From Pachyseris speciosa (taxonomy: Eukaryota; Cnidaria; Anthozoa; Scleractinia; Pachyseridae), in the NCBI GenBank assembly GCA_016490735.1, contig JAEMWC010000009.1, positions 183,501-247,500 on the forward strand: a stretch of DNA of 64,000 nt. The letters run 5' to 3'. The position numbers and the translations under genes were made by a program. Positions 11,177 to 23,490 of this stretch are shown here, in pieces (the stretch's first letter is position 1; each line of letters opens with the position of its first letter). Below the pieces are notes generated by a model. That model saw nothing but the letters and a program-made list of their open reading frames with translations, made no database searches and was not told where the DNA came from.

Positions 11177-14100
11177 CTTGGATGGTAGCCCTTTTTACAT
11201 CCACATACAGGGCTGGTCGTGCAATATCATGGAAAACTGCTTTATCTACGGCATTTTCCAAACGAAAGGTGATCCTCCTCCGGGAACATCCAAGATGGCG
11301 GCGTAAATCTAAGAATCCTGGGTAATCTAATGCTTCTCGGAAAAGCGATGAGTTTGAACTAGCGAGGGAGGGGGGGGGGGGGGGGGTTGAAACTAACGTA
11401 GTTTTTAAAACGACTCAAAGGTTGAGTCAAACGTATAACTTTAGGAAATCAGATTCTAAAGAAGTGGGTACAAATAAAATAGTCGCAAATTTTGAACAGA
11501 AAGACTCTAGTTAGTTAACGGCTAGTTCATTTCCATTGCCCACGATTTCGGTTTTCAAAGAGAAAGGCAGTCCTTCTCTAGATTTCTGAAACAAAACTGA
11601 AACTTTTTTTTTGCGATGAGGCAAAGGTCAGAATCTTAGTTTCACAATTTTTCATATTCCTCGAAACTATTCAAGCCAGAGCAGGGTAGGGTACTCCGGA
11701 ACCTGGCCAAGGCACGTAAAGTGTGAAAATCCAGAAGACTGAGAACAAGTCCATGCAAAGTACTAATTTATGCGAATGTATGCACATGTATGCAATGTAT
11801 CTTTTGAAAGCCACGGATCAAATCTTGCAAGGTATTTATTTTCCAGTAGTTCACGGAATTATTTAGCTTTCTGGTATTTCAAAGGAAGAGAATTTGTATC
11901 TTAGCACGAGTGTGTCATGTGCTACAAGTCTTTTTGGTGTACTCATCGAATTTTCTGAGGTTACAGTCACCAATGTGTTTGACGAAAGATGGTCGCTGGC
12001 GAAGATTCGAGCTCCGTACCAGTCTCGTCGAAGGTGTGTTTAAAATCTTATGTTTCATTTTCTCTTGATCTGTGATCAAATTATTGATATCTACTCCTAT
12101 ATTCATATATTTATCCATCTACGCCATGTTTTGCATCGTTATTTGTTTCTACACCGAGCGATCGCTTCATCAAAGCGGCCATCAAGAACTTCAAAGAACA
12201 GAACTATCTAGATAAGTTCCATCGATTCTTTTTTCCACACCGATAGACACAGCACCATTAAAAACAGAACCCGTTTCATTTTGATTGCTCCTTCGTTAAT
12301 CTGTCAGAGATCTAACATCATTGATTCCACCATTTGTCTGTGTAACTTGTCATGGAAAGTGGGATGTGTACAATATCTTACAATGTAAATTTGGACTTAG
12401 TTCAACTTCCCGCTACAGAATAAATCGTTGTTCATTGTTGAATCTCTTTGATGGAGTCCAGCGGGTTGTTTGATCATGGAAACGGTTCAAAAAGAATTGT
12501 TGTGTCAGTTTAAATCCCATATTGAGGTGTACTTGAGCTGCGAAAATCGTGGACGAAAATACAATGTGCTGTGTTTTGACAGGACTAATATCTTTGGCGG
12601 CCTCCTTCATGCCTGACAAATTTTCACACAATTAATACTGTTTCCCGCTTCTTTGAAAAATTACGTTACAATAAAATTTAGCAGTGCTAGCCCTAGCTAC
12701 TCCTTAGAGAATGGGCTTCGTCGCTTTTTTAAAAGAATAAGAAAGGCATATTTCAGCGAAAATCTGTGTAGCATTGTTTTCATATTGGAGATCTCGTTTC
12801 CACCTGTTTCGATTTTAAGGAAATGAATTTTGGTCTCATATTTTTGTGTTTGTATTAGGATTCGAAATCCATTAGAAATTATTTGTCACCTTTCTCTGGT
12901 AAAATATGTTGAAATATGAGGCTGAAACTCTGTCATAATTGTCCAACAAAAAAGTGAATTTTTTAAGTTTTTTAATTTTACGATTAGAGTCTTAAATGCT
13001 TTGTGTGATGCTTTGAAAATGTAATTTTCATTTTGAAAAGAGCCATGGAGACGAAGACTGAAAGTGTAGGTTTCCAGCATGCGAAATTGAATATACCTGA
13101 CACAAGGAAGTACTTTGTCGTGAAAATATTAAATAACCTAAATAAATTCCTTTTTCCTAAGGCAAATAATGTTGTATTAAACCTTTCCTAAACTTTTTCA
13201 GCAGCTGATGGATGGTTCATGAAATTACACCACAGAAAAAACATATATTAAAATAAATTGTTATTATAATGTAATAATTGTGAATATTTATTCTTTCGTT
13301 TTCCAGAGCATTTTCATTGGAGCTGCACTGGCAATTATTGGGAATCTACTAATCAGCATTTCGATGAACATACAGGTCAATGGAATACATTTGTATTTAC
13401 GACTATGTTTGAATTCTTGGTTGATCAATTATTTATTGGTCTTCCAAAGTAAACTTGAAACTATGAAAAACAATACCAACTTTTTATCTGTCCTGGGGTA
13501 CAGTTCTCAATCTTCCAATGGTTTGTTGTGCAGAGAAGCAAAAGTTTTGAACATTTCACCTTTCAAAATTATTTAAAATACCATAGTTCCTGGTAATGAG
13601 CATAGTGCATGTGAAATAATTTTTTTGGACTTGAATGTTTTGGGGAGTTTTAAGATCTGCATAGCTGGAGTTGTTGCTTTTTTTTTTTTTTTTTTCATTT
13701 ATTTTCCTCTTCAGACATGTTATTTTCATCCTTGTCCAGTATTATGAATCATAATAATATTGGCAACTGGGGTATTTTGTCACTGTTTATCCACATGCAC
13801 TTGCTTTGTTATCTCAACCTCTTTTATGAAGTAATAATGGCATGTTTTGTTAGTGTGTGGGTTGTAAAGAAAATACAAAAGGGAAAAAGATGTTATGTTC
13901 ATTTTAAAGAACTGGAGCAGTTGCAATGTCATAAAATATTATATTTTTAATTTATTCTGACCTTAGAGTGTGAAAATAATAGTAGTTTCTCCTCTCAGTA
14001 TACAACTGCGCATCCACACCTCTTCCATTTCTCATAAAAGTTGAAATATCTGAATTATAATGATCAGAGAAGAGTTACTCCCTTATGTTTGAACCAATTC

Positions 14101-17100
14101 TTCACAGGACTTGGTTTTTTTGCCTTATTTATTTATGGCAAAAATTTTGGTCTACCCTACATCTGCCACAAATCAAGTTAATTTTTGTTACAAGCGGTTG
14201 CCTTTGATCACAATTCTGTTTCAAGAATGCTGAGTAGTTGTCGTAACTCATTCATAATTAACAAACTCCTGAACAAGAACATCATTAATTTATATGTGCA
14301 AAATAGTTACATGTATGTGCTTGAGCTATTTGGGTATTTGTTATGAAAACCTTAAAACTTTCTTTTATTTAGAAATACTCTCATCTCCGCCAAGCAGAAG
14401 AGAAAAACGAAACACATTACTTAAAGAGTAAAATATGGTGGTATGTTGCCTCTATTCTTTCTTTTTTAAAGTTTGAGTTTTTCAACATTAAATATTAATG
14501 ACAATATAATAGAAATATTTCATTTGCTTCTGGCTTATTATTATTGTATAGTTGATAAGATTGTAACCATTGCAAACTCAATCAGATGAAATTTTCATTG
14601 CCAGTGAGTTTTTGGTTTTTATACTGTCTATAAGGTGTCCAGATGTATTTTAATTTATAGTGAAACGAGAAATTCTCCAAGAATTTGGCAGCAGCCTTTT
14701 TTACCATCCAAGCTGGATTAGTACATAGGATGTAGTTGAACTCAACCCGAATTGTTTGAAAAAATGAAATAAAATAAAATTAGAAAAACTGAAAGTTTTA
14801 CACATTTGTAGGTTAAAATTCCTTTCTTTAAATTTCCTTTCAAGTTTTGAACTTGTGGTCGTGTTACACATTCCATTGTTCTATCGATCACATCATGGAC
14901 CCAGATGAACTGAGGAAGGTAAAATCTAGGCTATCTTTCTCAATGAATTTGCCTCATTCCAAGAAAATGATAGTTTCAGTCACTAAGAATGTGCATATTT
15001 GCTTATTTTTTTACGGCGGGTGATGTTGCTTTTTGTCACAAGTTACAAACTCGAGGTTGCGTCAGGAAAAGGAAGTTCTTTACCATCAAACTAACTCTGA
15101 GTCGAACTTCAAGTTATTTATCATACTTGATCTGAGAGGAACTAGCACAAGTAAAACAAAATGGCGAGTGAACGCCACGGAGAAACGTTTCAAGGCTTAC
15201 TTCTTTCGGCCTATTTCTGAAAGGAATTTCAACCTACCTTATTTTATTGTTTTTTTTTTATGATCTGGGTTGATTCAAGTTTCGGGGATTTGGGTTAGGT
15301 AATAACAGGCTTTTGCTGACTATCAGTCAGTCAATCAATCAATTACTCATTCCACAATCACTTGCTCGCTCACTCACTCACTCAATCAATCAATCAATTC
15401 AGCTGGACAATCAATCTATTAATTTGAATCACATGTAAAACACAAACTATTAGATGTAAAAATCAGAGATATTTTCTCAAGAATAGCATATAATTTCCTT
15501 GCAGCTTACGAGTCTTCATTCTAGAATATGAATCAACCCTATCTGTTCAGGGATTGTGTGGGATTATACAATTGCCATTTGAAATGCATTACTTAAACCA
15601 GAATTGCATCTACTGCCTGATCTGTTTTAAATCCGAACATTTTCTTGTTCTTGATTTAATCTGTTTGTAGGTTGGGTCTTATATTAATGGTTCTTGGAGA
15701 AATCGGCAACTTCTCAGCATATGGCTTCTCTCCAGCTTCGCTGGTCGCACCTTTAGGAACCACAACTGTCATCGGTATGTGCTAGGATTTCATACCTAAA
15801 CATTTAATAATGCAAGCGACATCATAAATGGTTCTAACCCAGAAATTGTCTTAGTTTGTTATGGTGTCGCTTACGTTTTTTTTTTAGAAGTGTTCATGCT
15901 GAGTCATGGTTGTGCATATAAGGCCTGGTTCATACGTCGCATTTCTGCCGTGTTGAATTCAATTAAAGTAATTAAATTCGACAGAATTCGACGTATGAAT
16001 CAGCTGCCGAATTTCTGTTGCACGTTCAACTGGTCTTGTCGCATTATCTGGCAGAAATGCGGCACCGATTCTAATGTCAAATTTCTGCCGTGTTGAATCT
16101 AATACATAGATTTATATACTGCCGGGTTCTAAGGCAGGAGCAGTAAACTTTTGTTGCATTTTGTTGAGACAAAAGAAGCACAGTCAGAAGTATAATGTGT
16201 AGTATGAATTAAGTGAGGCACAAGTGCGACGTATGAATCAACAGTCGCATTTCTGCCATGCTTAATTGAATTGAATTCGACGCAGCAGAAATGTGACGTA
16301 TGAACCAGGCCTTAAAGAGGCATCCATCGTAAGAGAGAGGCCTTCCAAAGGATGTAAGCGACTGTCAAGTGACATGGCTGCAAAAACAGATGACAATCTT
16401 CTGCCAAAACACTGACAACCAACAGAAATTGACTGAAAAAGAATGACATTTTGCAACAGGGCCAATTCACTTTCCATTCGTCTTTGTTTTGTTTGCGACA
16501 GTGACATTCGTCCCCCAATGAAACAAGTGAGAGATAGAGTCGTAAACAAGTGGCAAAGCAAATCCAGACCACCCTTGGAAAGCCTCAAGAGAGGATATAA
16601 AAAATTGAACCTTTTTCAAGTGGTCATTCTTTCTGACTGTACTTACTGTTCCCTTTCCTTTTCATTTGATTTGTACGTTGTAAATTTATCATGTTTTGAG
16701 TTTTTTCCCTTTTTTGTAGCTAATGCTATCATAGCTGTCATATTTCTGAGAGAAAGAGTGAGATACCAAGATGTTTTTGGTAAGTTCAGATTTTAGGATA
16801 CCAGTAAATAGAGGATACTGTAAACTGCCACTTTTACCACCACCACCACTTATAAGCTCTCCTGGTCATAACCAAAAAAATTCATCTGATTATGATGTAA
16901 AACCTGTACATCAAAAATGCATTTCCATCAACACTACTGTAGCTTGTTTCAAAACAGTTTTTTTATTCCGGTTATAAGCCCCCACCCCCTTCCCCAGATA
17001 TAATGGGCTGGTTGCATTAATTGTCCCCAATGATTGTCAGTTCGATTCCTCCTTTGATAGAAAAACAGTACATGTGCATTGACTTAACCACAACAGCTGG

Positions 17101-19415
17101 AATCCCAGTGACAGCCCTGATAAACTATGTAGGCATGTCCAGTCATCATTAGTGTTTGTAATGAGTTCTTAGATTTGTAAACCTGGCAACTTTGTGACAT
17201 TAGATTCAATTCATGGCTTTTTTAGTTAGAAAGATGATAACTCATAGAACACCATACAGTAAATTAATAATGTTGTTTATATTATGGTTCAATCTTATCC
17301 TTGGTTTAAATTTCTTCCTTTGTTTTTTGGGTATGGTAATGTATTAGTTAAAAGAATTTAAACCGAGGATAATATTAAACCACAACATTTACACATAACA
17401 GTTTGAAAACTGATAACTATAGAGCTCTACCCTCGATCCAGTGTTATGTTAGATTATTATCACATATGCAAAAGACAGTTTGAAACACAGCAGTCAAAGA
17501 TTAGTGAAAGAATTGATTAAATAAAATCAATTTGTAAAGTATAGCAAGGTTTTCAAGAAGTTTTGAAATATCCGTCTGAGCTAAATAAAGTAGGTGGCAA
17601 CCTGATGAATTTTTTAATAATTTGAGTGAAAATACAGACAAAGTTGGCAGTGGTAAGAGATAAATACAAAGTAGGTGGCGATTTTCACCTGTTGCCAGCT
17701 TCGAATGAAACTCCTGGTGTAGTATGGTACAGAAGAAAAAGATTATCATCAGGTATTGAACTGTTTTCTTTCTCCTTTGCACAGGTGTTACCCTTGCGAT
17801 TGTGGGTGCATTCTTGCTCATAACATTCTCAACAAAGGTAAGCTATCAACCTGTAACTGAAAAGACGTCTCCTTTCCTTTATTGTTATTATTTGATGAGG
17901 GTGTTCCTGTTCCTTCCGGTGGCACAGGCATCCCACACAGCCAGACGGGGTTGGGGGTGGGCCCATGAAAAGGGCTGATATTTTTTGATACCAAGTATTT
18001 TAATATCATTGATACTGGGGGATTTGGGGTTCCTTGTGAGAAATATTGGCTGTTTAATATCTTTTCAATATCTACCATTTTTGGATCATATTGGATTGAT
18101 TTCAAGACCTTGTATGGGGCCACCATTATTAGAATTGGCTGTGTTTTGAAATTGTCCCATATTACCCAAAAACACGAGACAAAAACATAGATGTAAAAAC
18201 ATCCTGTATGCCAGTGGATTTTGCCTTGTCTACATTCTTCCACATTACATGTAGCCTCAGAAGGTTCTTTCTGGGAAATTAGGCTATTTATGTGTTCTAA
18301 ATTAAACCTTAAGAAATTGTGTGTGTGTGTGTGTGTGTGTTGCTGGAAGAATACTGGTACCGTCTATTTATATAAAATATGGATATATAAAGAATGATGT
18401 CTAAAGAACTGCAATCTAAACAAATACAGACCCCTGGCTTAAGTTATTTTATTTATAATTTTCAATGCTTTTATATCAATGAAACATAAATAAAACAAAG
18501 CAAAACGATATTTACACAATGTAAGAACACAACGATTATAAAGCCTGGCCTTGTTTTATTTATTTTATGAATTATAATTTTTAAATCATTTATATCAAAT
18601 AAGAACCCCTTAAGTTTCAAATTTTGGGCTAAAACAGGTTTTTATCTGAAGGGGTATCTAAACGGAAATCTAGCCTAACAGGTTCTTATTGAGTTCTTAT
18701 TTGTGGGTTTCCAAGATGTTGGATGTCAGTGCCATTTTAGGACATGTTATGCCGAAAAAAAATGGAATTTGGAAAGACACATGCCCTTGTAAATTTTTAT
18801 AAGCAAGAAAAGTTTTACCAGTAGTGCTTTTATTCGAAGATTTTTTAACTTTCTTCTAAACTGTCACTTCCTTCTTTTGTCAACAGGAATCCGTTGAATT
18901 AACTGGAAGAGAATTGGCAACTTATTTGCGGCAGTGGCCCTTCCTTGTGTATCTTGTATGGTCTTTTTATTATTCCGTGGACTATTTTTCTCCTCACTGA
19001 TCCCCCGTTTACTGATCCCCCACTGATCCCCTACTGATCCCCTTACTGACCCCCCTACTGATCCCCTTACTGACCCCCCTACTGATTCCCTATAAAATTC
19101 ACTGGAAAAAGTAAACCAACAAAATAAAAAATGATTTGAGGCTGAATCAAGTTCAAGGATAAATTCTGGCTTACCTCAGAGTTCAAAGATGGCAGAAACT
19201 CTCTGACTCGTTTATTACAAGTACCCCAGTTCTCTTCTACGATAAACGAGCACAAAATCAATTGAAGCATCATCAAGTATGTTATCCGTGTCTGCGAAAA
19301 GCCAGGACAAAGGCAACAACGAAGACAGAAAGAAACGACTTGAAGTTTCCATGCATAGTAATACAGTGGAATCATGTCATAAGACCACCACATTATTATC
19401 AATGGCACACTATAA

Positions 19416-19455
<40 letters not shown>

Positions 19456-22400
19456 TCTTTGTGGTGGAATGCCCATGGATAAATTTTCTTATACAAAAAC
19501 CTCTCTAATGCAGGCACCCTGTTAATATGTATGGCCAAATTGATATGGCCCATTAGTGTCCTTATTTAAACAGGGTTCCACTTTATTTTACACTTACGGC
19601 CATCTGTGAAAACAGATGTGCTTGTACTAATTACTTTATTTGTTTTCAGGTTCTAGAGGTTATAATATTTTGCACTTTGATGTTTGCTCAGTGGCGCTAT
19701 GACCTGGAAAATGTGGTTATATTCCTTCTCCTTGTGGCATTGCTAGGTACAGCTTAACCATAATGCTGTAAATTTGTGGATATTTTGTAATAGTTGCACA
19801 GTTGAATTACAGTATTGGTAGTCAGATTGGCTTAATACCCAAATGTCGAGTTTGCAAGATTGTATTCAACAGCACTACTTGCATCCTGTAAAGCAAAAAC
19901 ATCTCTAAACAACTCTGGGTTTTACTCAATCATATTCAGAGCCTCATGATTAGTGACCTAGATTGTCCCACTTGTCCATTGTTCTAGAAAGCTTTCAGTA
20001 ATGGTAACTAATCTTTTGTTTTCAATCTTTTCTTCAGGCTCATTAACAGTCATTTCAGCCAAGGCAGTGTCTTCAATGATTAACATCACACTTGCAGGAC
20101 ACAGTCAGTTAGGGCACCCGCTGTTTTATGTCATGTTGATAATCATGATCACAACTGCTGTAGCTCAAGTCAAGTAAGTGGTTGTTTACAGCACGGAGAT
20201 AGGATTTCACCTACAGACTCAGAAGTTAGAACCACCTTGTACAGCATAATAAACAGCACCACAGGAAAGTACTGCTCAGTAGCTTTCATTTGAATGGCCA
20301 CACTTTAGGATTTCATCCACAGACTCAAAAGTTAGAACCACCTTGTACAGCATAATAAACAGCACCATAGGAAAGTACTGCTCAGTAGCTTTCATTTGAA
20401 TGGCCACACTTTAGGATTTCATCCACAGACTCAAAAGTTAGAACCACCTTGTACAGCATAATGAACAGCACCACAGGAAAGTACTGCTCAGTAGCTTTCA
20501 TTTTGGGATTTATCCATTAACTCACAGGGTAAAACCGCCTTGTACAGCATATATAGCAAGTACAGCAGGAAAATGTTGCTCAGTCTAGATAGCTTTCAGT
20601 TGACTGATTTAGGAGTAGTACACAGGGTTTTTTTAATAAGAAGTTTTGAAATAGCCATCTGAGCTAACTAAAGTAGGCGGCGACCTGATGATTTTTTTAA
20701 GTAATTTGAGTGAAAATATGGACAAAGTAGGCGGCGGTGAGAGGTAAATTCTGACAAAGTAGATGGCGATTTTCACTGGTTGCCGGCTTCTAATAAAACC
20801 CCTGAGTACAGTCTAACCTCGATTATCCTGACCATTTCTTCTGGTCCCATTGCTTTTGTGAATATTGATAAGGTATGGTGAAGATTCTTAAGACATGATT
20901 CTTTTGAATTCCTTCTAATTTAGGCATTGAAAAGTGCGTTTGAAACTACTTTGTTTTCCTTTCAAACGTCGAATTCCTAAGCGCCGGCACGTGTTGTAAG
21001 CACAGTGCATTCAGTTGCATTCACTCCAGTCCTGTTGAATCCAGTTCAATGAGCTTTGTTTGACTTTATTTGATGGATAGGCTGAAAAGCTTAAGCCATA
21101 ATGCTCAAAGAAGACAGTGTCACTGTATTCCACCATATTGAAGAGATGTCATTTAATTAGTTCCTCAATGTGGTTGTCTGAGTTGCCCTCTCAAGTACGT
21201 AGTCAAGAATATCTTGCTTAACATTTGTTCAGGAATCTTATTTGTGAACAAAGTTACAAATAACTTTTGCTTTCTTGCAGATTTCTTAATCGGGCCATGC
21301 AGTCATTTGATGCTACTGTTGTAGTTCCAACAAATTTTGTTTTGTTCACAATAAGTGCCATTATAAGCGGTAAGTTGGCAGCAAATTTAACTTCCAATTT
21401 GTCCACTGTAATAATTTATGACTTACAGAAAGTGTTTACTTAACATCTTAACAACTGGGTTTTCCCTTCTCAATCTTAGGTATTGTTTTATATAAAGAAT
21501 TCTATGGACTTACGTTCCTGGAAATATTTATGTTCCTGTTCGGGTGAGTATTTTTACATGTACTGTAAACCCTTGCAAAGGTGGAGGTTGACCATGCAGC
21601 AGGAAAATAATTATTATTGCTTAATTCATCCTTGGTCATGAACATGAACACTCTCCACATCAGCAACAGTGTTTCACTCCCCCACCAACACAGCACCACA
21701 GTTTCTTCAGAAACTAACCCCCTTTATTCACAAAAAAGAAGGTTTTGTTCGTTTTGGAAAAACACTGAAGTCTGTGAAACCAAAGCCATTAAATAGTTCC
21801 GATTAGGTGGCCTGCATAGTAAATTTGGACCACTAAGTTAATCATTAATTTTAGAAAATTAATAATTAATACCTTTTTTTTTTTTGTTGCAGATGTGTGT
21901 TGTCTTTTATTGGCGTGTATTACATCACATCAGAAAGAAAACAAGAAGAGTCAGAAGAGCAGTTGCTGCTCACTAATGCTGACTTATTCCCTGGTATGTT
22001 TGTAATGTGGGAGGAGTGAGGGTGAAAAAATTGTGCGACTGAGTTGCAGTAGCCCGAATAATCACAGTTAAATAACAAACTTTTAAATGACCACTCTTGC
22101 TCAGAGATTTTTTCAAAGCTGGGTACAGTCAAACCTCGATTATCTGGACCTCGATTTTCCGGCCTTCTCAATGATCCAGACTATTTCCTCTGCATGGTGC
22201 CATATTTTTCATGTACACACTGTATATTAACAAGGTGTGATTACAATCCTTAAAAACAGCTATCATTATGAATTATAACTAATTTAGATTATTAGGTTTA
22301 GGTTTTGGTTATATATTACAGATTTGTTCCCTTTCAAAGAGTGAACCAAAGAGTTTGCATGTTAAGTTGTACGATACAGTATGCTATCGCATTACATTCA

Positions 22401-23058
22401 GATTTCTCAATTAATTTAGTTTTATAATTTTTGCATTAATATTCATATTGTCAATTATCCAGACTCTCGATTATCTGGACTATTTACTCTCCAGTCCCAG
22501 CAAGTCCAGATAAATAAATTGAGGTTTGACTGTGATGTGTCAAACCAAAAACTTGCTATAATGAGAGTGTGCTATAAACATGTTTGCCATTCACTTTTTA
22601 TATTGAATTTTCCCTTTCTTATAAATAAATGTTCTTCAAACAATAACAATGTTATTTTTCCAATTTTGCCCCGCTGCTAAATTTCCTTCTATCTTGTGAC
22701 CAGCTCAGCTCTTCCAAAAGGCAACCTACCAGCAACAGCGCAGGCTCACAAGCTGGTCGTCTGGCTTTAGTGTCAGCATTGACTAAACAGTGTGATAAAA
22801 TAAAAATTAATGCTGGAAAGAAATTATTCTCAGAAAGTCTATCTGTAGTGTTGTATTGTGCAAAATTATTTCCTAAATTAACTGGAGGCTCTTTTTTTTT
22901 TTTAAATTGCAGGATTCCTATCCTTGTCGTCATCAAAACTGATTGCAGTTCAGCCGAACAACATGTTGACAGCATCTCACGTTGAATATCCCATGCTGCC
23001 CAGCAAGCCAACATATGAATCAACAGCTGACACTCAGCCAGCTCAAGGGGAAACATAG
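8777..23058 (+). CDS. NIPAL2: NIPA-like magnesium transporter, NIPAL2/NIPAL3 type (13 exons, 366 aa)
   Basis: Multi-pass transporter of the NIPA family (Mg2+ transport; DMT-like fold). Coding exons: 8777-8821, 13307-13375, 14373-14440, 15671-15774, 16720-16779, 17785-17837, 18887-18955, 19650-19746, 20038-20173, 21281-21369, 21480-21543, 21893-21993, 22913-23058 (TAG). The lengths sum to 1,101 nt and every junction keeps frame. About nine hydrophobic segments are visible, e.g. IFIGAALAIIGNLLISISM (exon 2), LGLILMVLGEIGNFSAYGF (exon 4), VTLAIVGAFLLITFS (exon 6), VVIFLLLVALLGSLTVIS (exons 8-9) and FLFGCVLSFIGVYYIT (exons 11-12). The stretch from QVKFLNRAM to the last TM follows vertebrate NIPAL2 closely. 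The polar C-tail (QPNNML, YPMLPS) is family-like. Exon 1 (MLRQLEELLNELSFL, donor GTGAGT) is the least certain: it fits by phase and splice signal only. An ATTAAA at 23108-23113 could serve polyadenylation. Confidence 0.9.
9873..10035. mobile_element. Palindromic MITE-like element
   Basis: Arms ACAAATGGTAAACGGATCGG / inverse at 10016-10035, and TGCACTATTGAGTTATGG / CCATAACTCAATAGTGCA. It lies in the region shared by AP3D1 intron 2 and NIPAL2 intron 1. Confidence 0.6.
11286..11303 (-). promoter_or_regulatory. YY1-type motif near the AP3D1 start
   Basis: AAGATGGCGGC on the plus strand at 11292-11302, about 115 bp upstream of the AP3D1 start codon. YY1 sites of this form commonly mark metazoan transcription starts. 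Short upstream reading frames lie between it and the start codon. The position is read from sequence; the function is inferred. Confidence 0.4.
11371..11386. repeat. Poly-G run
   Basis: Sixteen G in a row, in NIPAL2 intron 1 upstream of AP3D1. The rest of 11303-13306 shows no gene, element or RNA that I can support. Confidence 0.8.
15325..15420. repeat. TCAA/TCAC/TCAG simple repeat
   Basis: Interrupted tetranucleotide array (CAGTCAATCAATCAATTACT, CTCACTCACTCACTCAATCA) in NIPAL2 intron 3. Confidence 0.7.
15921..16312. mobile_element. MITE with 28-bp terminal inverted repeats
   Basis: Ends AGGCCTGGTTCATACGTCGC / GTGACGTATGAACCAGGCCT with ATTTCTGC / GCAGAAAT extending the arms. The inner 'TTCTGCCGTGTTGAATTCAA' motif is repeated. 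TA flanks both ends, but the duplication is not unambiguous. Located in NIPAL2 intron 4. Confidence 0.65.
16325..16600 (-). repeat. Dispersed repeat, copy 1 (inverted relative to copy at 23268-23490)
   Basis: Both copies share a stretch with AATGGAAAGTGAATTG and TTTTGGCAGAAGATTGTC-like blocks. Their reading frames are co-linear (MESELALLQNV / MESELSLSQTV). This is non-host repetitive DNA of unknown class. Confidence 0.5.
17270..17389. mobile_element. Palindromic MITE, family copy 2
   Basis: Shares arms and the internal 'TTTTTGGGTATGGTAAT' core with the element at 2796-2914. It lies in the NIPAL2 intron between exons 5 and 6. Confidence 0.55.
17550..17725 (+). repeat. Dispersed repeat pair, copy 1 (partner 20630-20806)
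   Basis: AAGAAGTTTTGAAATA, CTGAGCTAA.TAAAGTAGG and TTTGAGTGAAAATA occur in the same order in both copies, in two NIPAL2 introns. Confidence 0.6.
18318..18341. repeat. (GT)n microsatellite
   Basis: About twelve GT units in NIPAL2 intron 6. Confidence 0.85.
18994..19089. repeat. Minisatellite of ACTGATCCCC units
   Basis: At least seven imperfect ACTGA(T/C)CCCC(C/T) units of 11-18 bp, about 40 bp past NIPAL2 exon 7. Confidence 0.75.
19417..19454. repeat. (ATT)n microsatellite
   Basis: Twelve ATT units in NIPAL2 intron 7. Confidence 0.85.
20201..20600 (+). repeat. 106-bp tandem repeat, about 4 copies
   Basis: Units start at 20201, 20307, 20413 and (diverged, shorter) about 20505. Each carries AGAACCACCTTGTACAGCAT and GTACTGCTCAGTAGCTTTCA. 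The array begins 28 bp after NIPAL2 exon 9. Confidence 0.8.
20630..20806 (+). repeat. Dispersed repeat pair, copy 2
   Basis: Same orientation as 17550-17725, ending in CTTCTAATAAAACCCCTGA. Directly followed at about 20814-20860 by a fragment of the CAGTC(A/T)AACCTCGATTATC family. Confidence 0.6.
22126..22532. mobile_element. MITE with CAGTCAAACCTCGATTATC ends (mariner/pogo-like)
   Basis: The left end CAGTCAAACCTCGATTATCT and the right end ATTGAGGTTTGACTG form inverted repeats, with internal GTCCAGATAA. TA precedes the left end. Located in the last NIPAL2 intron. Confidence 0.6.
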
Positions 23059-23267
23059 CCTGCACTGCATACTGGTCAGCAGTGTCTTGCATGAACAGAA
23101 TCATTATATTAAATGTTAATTGGTAAAACAACAGGGCTGTAAATTTCATGGGGATGGGTCATGGGGGGGAGGGGGGAGAGGGGAGGGTTACTATTGAGTA
23201 GCATAATGAATGACCATTAAACCCTCTCCTTAAAGAATTGAACCACAAGCTGTAGTTCTACCCTTTG
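23059..23267 (+). other. Likely NIPAL2 3' UTR and downstream flank
   Basis: Non-coding sequence after the TAG at 23056-23058, with ATTAAA at 23108-23113 and a G-rich stretch at about 23160-23185. I see no gene from here to 36571 other than mobile-element ORFs. Confidence 0.4.
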
Positions 23268-23490
23268 AATGAGGCCTTCCAAGGGGTGGTCTGGTGTTGG
23301 CTAGTCGCTCGTTTACGACTCTTCTCTCTCGCGTGTTTTCTTAGGGACAAATTTCACTGTCACAAAGAAAACAGAGGAATGGAAAGTGAATTGTCGCTGT
23401 CACAAACTGTTGCACTTTTTCTGCCAATTTCTGTCAGTTGTCGGTATTTTGGGAGAAGATTGTCGCCCTGTTATCATGTGGTTGAGGTTC
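23268..23490 (+). repeat. Dispersed repeat, copy 2
   Basis: Partner of 16325-16600 on the opposite strand, just past NIPAL2. It contains GGAATGGAAAGTGAATTGTC and GGGAGAAGATTGTCGCCC. Confidence 0.5.

Noticed and set aside
15890..16796. Open frames of 60-117 codons.
   Set aside because: They lie in a MITE and a dispersed repeat; one merely runs into NIPAL2 exon 5.
22652..23149. 165-codon minus-strand open frame.
   Set aside because: Antisense shadow of the last NIPAL2 exon and its 3' UTR; no domain or splice logic.
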